This document shows, piece by piece, positions 6,736 through 7,859 of a stretch of DNA of 7,859 bases. The translations under genes and the position numbers were made by a program. Source of the DNA: an uncultured Bacteroidota bacterium (GTDB taxonomy: Bacteria > Bacteroidota > Bacteroidia > UKL13-3); assembly GCA_903898215.1 (NCBI GenBank), contig CAIUEQ010000294.1, positions 1 through 7,859 on the forward strand, read 5' to 3'. Position 1 is the first letter of the stretch, and each line of letters opens with the position of its first letter. A model generated the notes under the pieces. It did no database searches, was not told where the DNA came from, and worked only from the letters and a program-made list of their open reading frames with translations.

Positions 6736-7353
6736 TTGCTAAAAAATTATACGGTGCGAAAATCTACAATAAAACTGACAAAAAAAGAATTTGATTTTAT
6801 TAATTCAAAAGAATATCCAATTAGCAAACGTGCTGTTATTCAAAAAATATGCCTTCAATTTGACGAATTGGGACCAGCTTTGCTAGAAAACCTGATTCCA
6901 ATAAACCCTAAAGCAGCTGCTGAATTACAAAACTCCTCCTTTAAAACTACGCGTGGAGAAAACTACCAATCCTTGCCTTACGTGGTATTAGACTATCCAA
7001 AAATTAAGCAAAAAGATTTCACCATTTTATGTCGTACTATGTTTTGGTGGGGAAAATATGTGTCGCTAAACGTGTTCTTAAAAGCTGATGAATTTGATAT
7101 AAAGAAAACTGCAAATGCATTAATGCAAACCTCAATGAAAAAAATAAAATTGTATGACGGAAAAGATATCTGGCAGCAAAACTTAAACGACAAACATTTT
7201 ATCAAACTCAGCAATTTAAATGAAGAAGAGCTTTATTCCATCCTGAAAAAACAGTTGTATTTGAAGTTGAGCCTAAAAGTACGTTTCGATAAATTGGATA
7301 AATTAAATGATCGTGCTGTTAATTTTTACAGTACAATTTTATCGATTTTATGA
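6736..7353 (+). CDS. Conserved Bacteroidota protein of unknown function
   Basis: A 205-residue protein and the only plus-strand gene here. I recall related uncharacterised proteins in Bacteroidota sharing the central signature: GENYQSLPYVVLDYP (74-88), then RTMFWWGKYVSLNVFL (100-115). I know no function or named domain. It has no signal peptide or clear membrane helix; the tryptophan-rich centre looks like the core of a soluble domain, with charged helical ends (RAVIQKICLQFDELG at 32-46, and 163-192). The only usable start upstream is a TTG at 6736, since TGA occurs in frame at 6730-6732. An ATG at 6729 would join this frame if the A6 run at 6741-6746 were one base shorter. The start lies ten bases from the divergent permease start. 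Its end overlaps the leuS stop by six bases. No promoter is convincing upstream, where the DNA codes for the permease. Confidence 0.85.
   Translation: MLKNYTVRKSTIKLTKKEFDFINSKEYPISKRAVIQKICLQFDELGPALLENLIPINPKAAAELQNSSFKTTRGENYQSLPYVVLDYPKIKQKDFTILCRTMFWWGKYVSLNVFLKADEFDIKKTANALMQTSMKKIKLYDGKDIWQQNLNDKHFIKLSNLNEEELYSILKKQLYLKLSLKVRFDKLDKLNDRAVNFYSTILSIL
6742..6769 (-). promoter_or_regulatory. Possible Bacteroidota-type promoter for the LptF/LptG permease gene
   Basis: Reading the minus strand, a TTG (6767-6769) is followed after 17 bases by TAATTTTT (6742-6749), which matches seven of eight positions of the Bacteroidota -7 consensus TAnnTTTG. A TATAAT hexamer overlaps it (6746-6751). Transcription would begin close to 6735, giving a leader of roughly ten bases before the TTG start at 6725. 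The site lies inside the first codons of the plus-strand gene. AT-rich DNA makes such matches common, so this is tentative. Confidence 0.3.
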
Positions 7354-7859
7354 TGCTACAACATTTACAATTTTTCCTTTTACGAAAATTATTTTCTTAG
7401 GTTGTTTTCCTTCCAGCCATTTCAAAACAATCTCATCATTCATTACCAATTGCTCCACTTCTGATTGTGGCATATCCATCCCCATCTCAATATTGGTGCG
7501 ATGTTTACCGTTAATGGATATTGGATAACTAAACGAATCCTCAATTAAAAATTCAGGATTGAAATGTGGAAAGGTTGCATTAATGATACTTGTTTTATTT
7601 CCGATTGTATTCCACAATTCTTCTGCAATATGAGGAGCATATGGAGAAAGACAAACTAGATAATCTGTCAATATTTTTTTCTTATTACATTTTAAATCTG
7701 TCAACTCATTAACACAGATCATAAATGCGGGAATAGAAGTGTTGAATGAAAAATTTTCAATGTCCTCTCCTACTTTTTTGATAAGTTTATGAATAGATTT
7801 CAATTCTTTTTTAGAAGGTTCATCCTCACTTACAATTAAATTTCCTTCAACATCATAAA
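7348..7859 (-). CDS. leuS: Leucyl-tRNA synthetase, C-terminal part (truncated at window edge)
   Basis: The last 169 residues of leucyl-tRNA synthetase, the class I enzyme that charges tRNA-Leu with leucine. The open frame runs through the right edge of the window, so the catalytic and editing domains lie outside; a TTG at 7803 is an internal codon, not the start. The visible part begins YDVEGNLIVSEDEPSKKELK and continues with IENFSFNTSIPAFMICVNEL, then LSPYAPHIAEELW of the anticodon-binding helical domain. It then shows the small C-terminal domain with YPISINGKHRTNIEM, VLKWLEGKQPKKIIFVKGKIVNVV. This ending agrees with bacterial LeuS (KVIVVPGRLVNIVV type). The frame is intact and ends with TAA at 7348-7350. 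The 3' end overlaps the convergent plus-strand gene by six bases, leaving no room for a dedicated intergenic terminator. Confidence 0.97.
   Translation of the reverse strand, partial: YDVEGNLIVSEDEPSKKELKSIHKLIKKVGEDIENFSFNTSIPAFMICVNELTDLKCNKKKILTDYLVCLSPYAPHIAEELWNTIGNKTSIINATFPHFNPEFLIEDSFSYPISINGKHRTNIEMGMDMPQSEVEQLVMNDEIVLKWLEGKQPKKIIFVKGKIVNVVAS

Noticed and set aside
6993..7214. Minus-strand open frame of 73 codons inside the plus-strand gene.
   Set aside because: Its Phe/Ser/Cys-rich composition has no motif, while the plus-strand frame carries a recognisable conserved core.

Overview
The window looks like a chromosomal segment from a member of the Bacteroidota. The evidence is AT-rich DNA, start codons with little Shine-Dalgarno signal, a bifunctional ribBA, an exported DUF2911 protein, a LptF/LptG permease with a long periplasmic insert, and a leucyl-tRNA synthetase tail of the type I recall from this phylum. 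The order or genus cannot be read from the sequence. No rRNA, tRNA, CRISPR array, insertion sequence or phage gene is visible. Coding density is very high: the longest gap between genes is 63 bases.

Layout from left to right. Nine of the ten genes are on the minus strand, so they are transcribed from right to left. At 11-868 is an exported DUF2911 protein with a TPR-like tail. At 920-1711 is a short-chain dehydrogenase/reductase whose catalytic Tyr and Lys are replaced. At 1741-2130 is a small hotdog thioesterase that carries the Thr/Glu/His triad of fluoroacetyl-CoA thioesterase (FlK) with identical spacing. At 2173-3375 is ribBA (riboflavin synthesis). At 3372-3854 is a nucleotidyltransferase-fold protein whose stop overlaps the ribBA start (ATGA). 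At 3865-4020 is a 51-residue basic protein just ahead of it. At 4084-5292 is a GT4-type glycosyltransferase, and at 5292-6725 a LptF/LptG permease; these two overlap by one base. At 6736-7353 a lone plus-strand gene of unknown function sits between the divergent permease gene and the convergent 3' end of leuS (7348-7859, truncated by the window edge).

How the genes may work together. The permease and glycosyltransferase are probably cotranscribed and both concern the cell envelope. The small protein, nucleotidyltransferase, ribBA, thioesterase and SDR genes are tightly packed in one direction and may form one transcript, although they share no single pathway. The most interesting items are the small-protein/nucleotidyltransferase pair translationally linked to ribBA, the FlK-like thioesterase beside an SDR without the classical YxxxK, and the orphan plus-strand gene with its unusual start region. 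Most of the window is ordinary housekeeping DNA; no clearly new multi-gene system is proven here.
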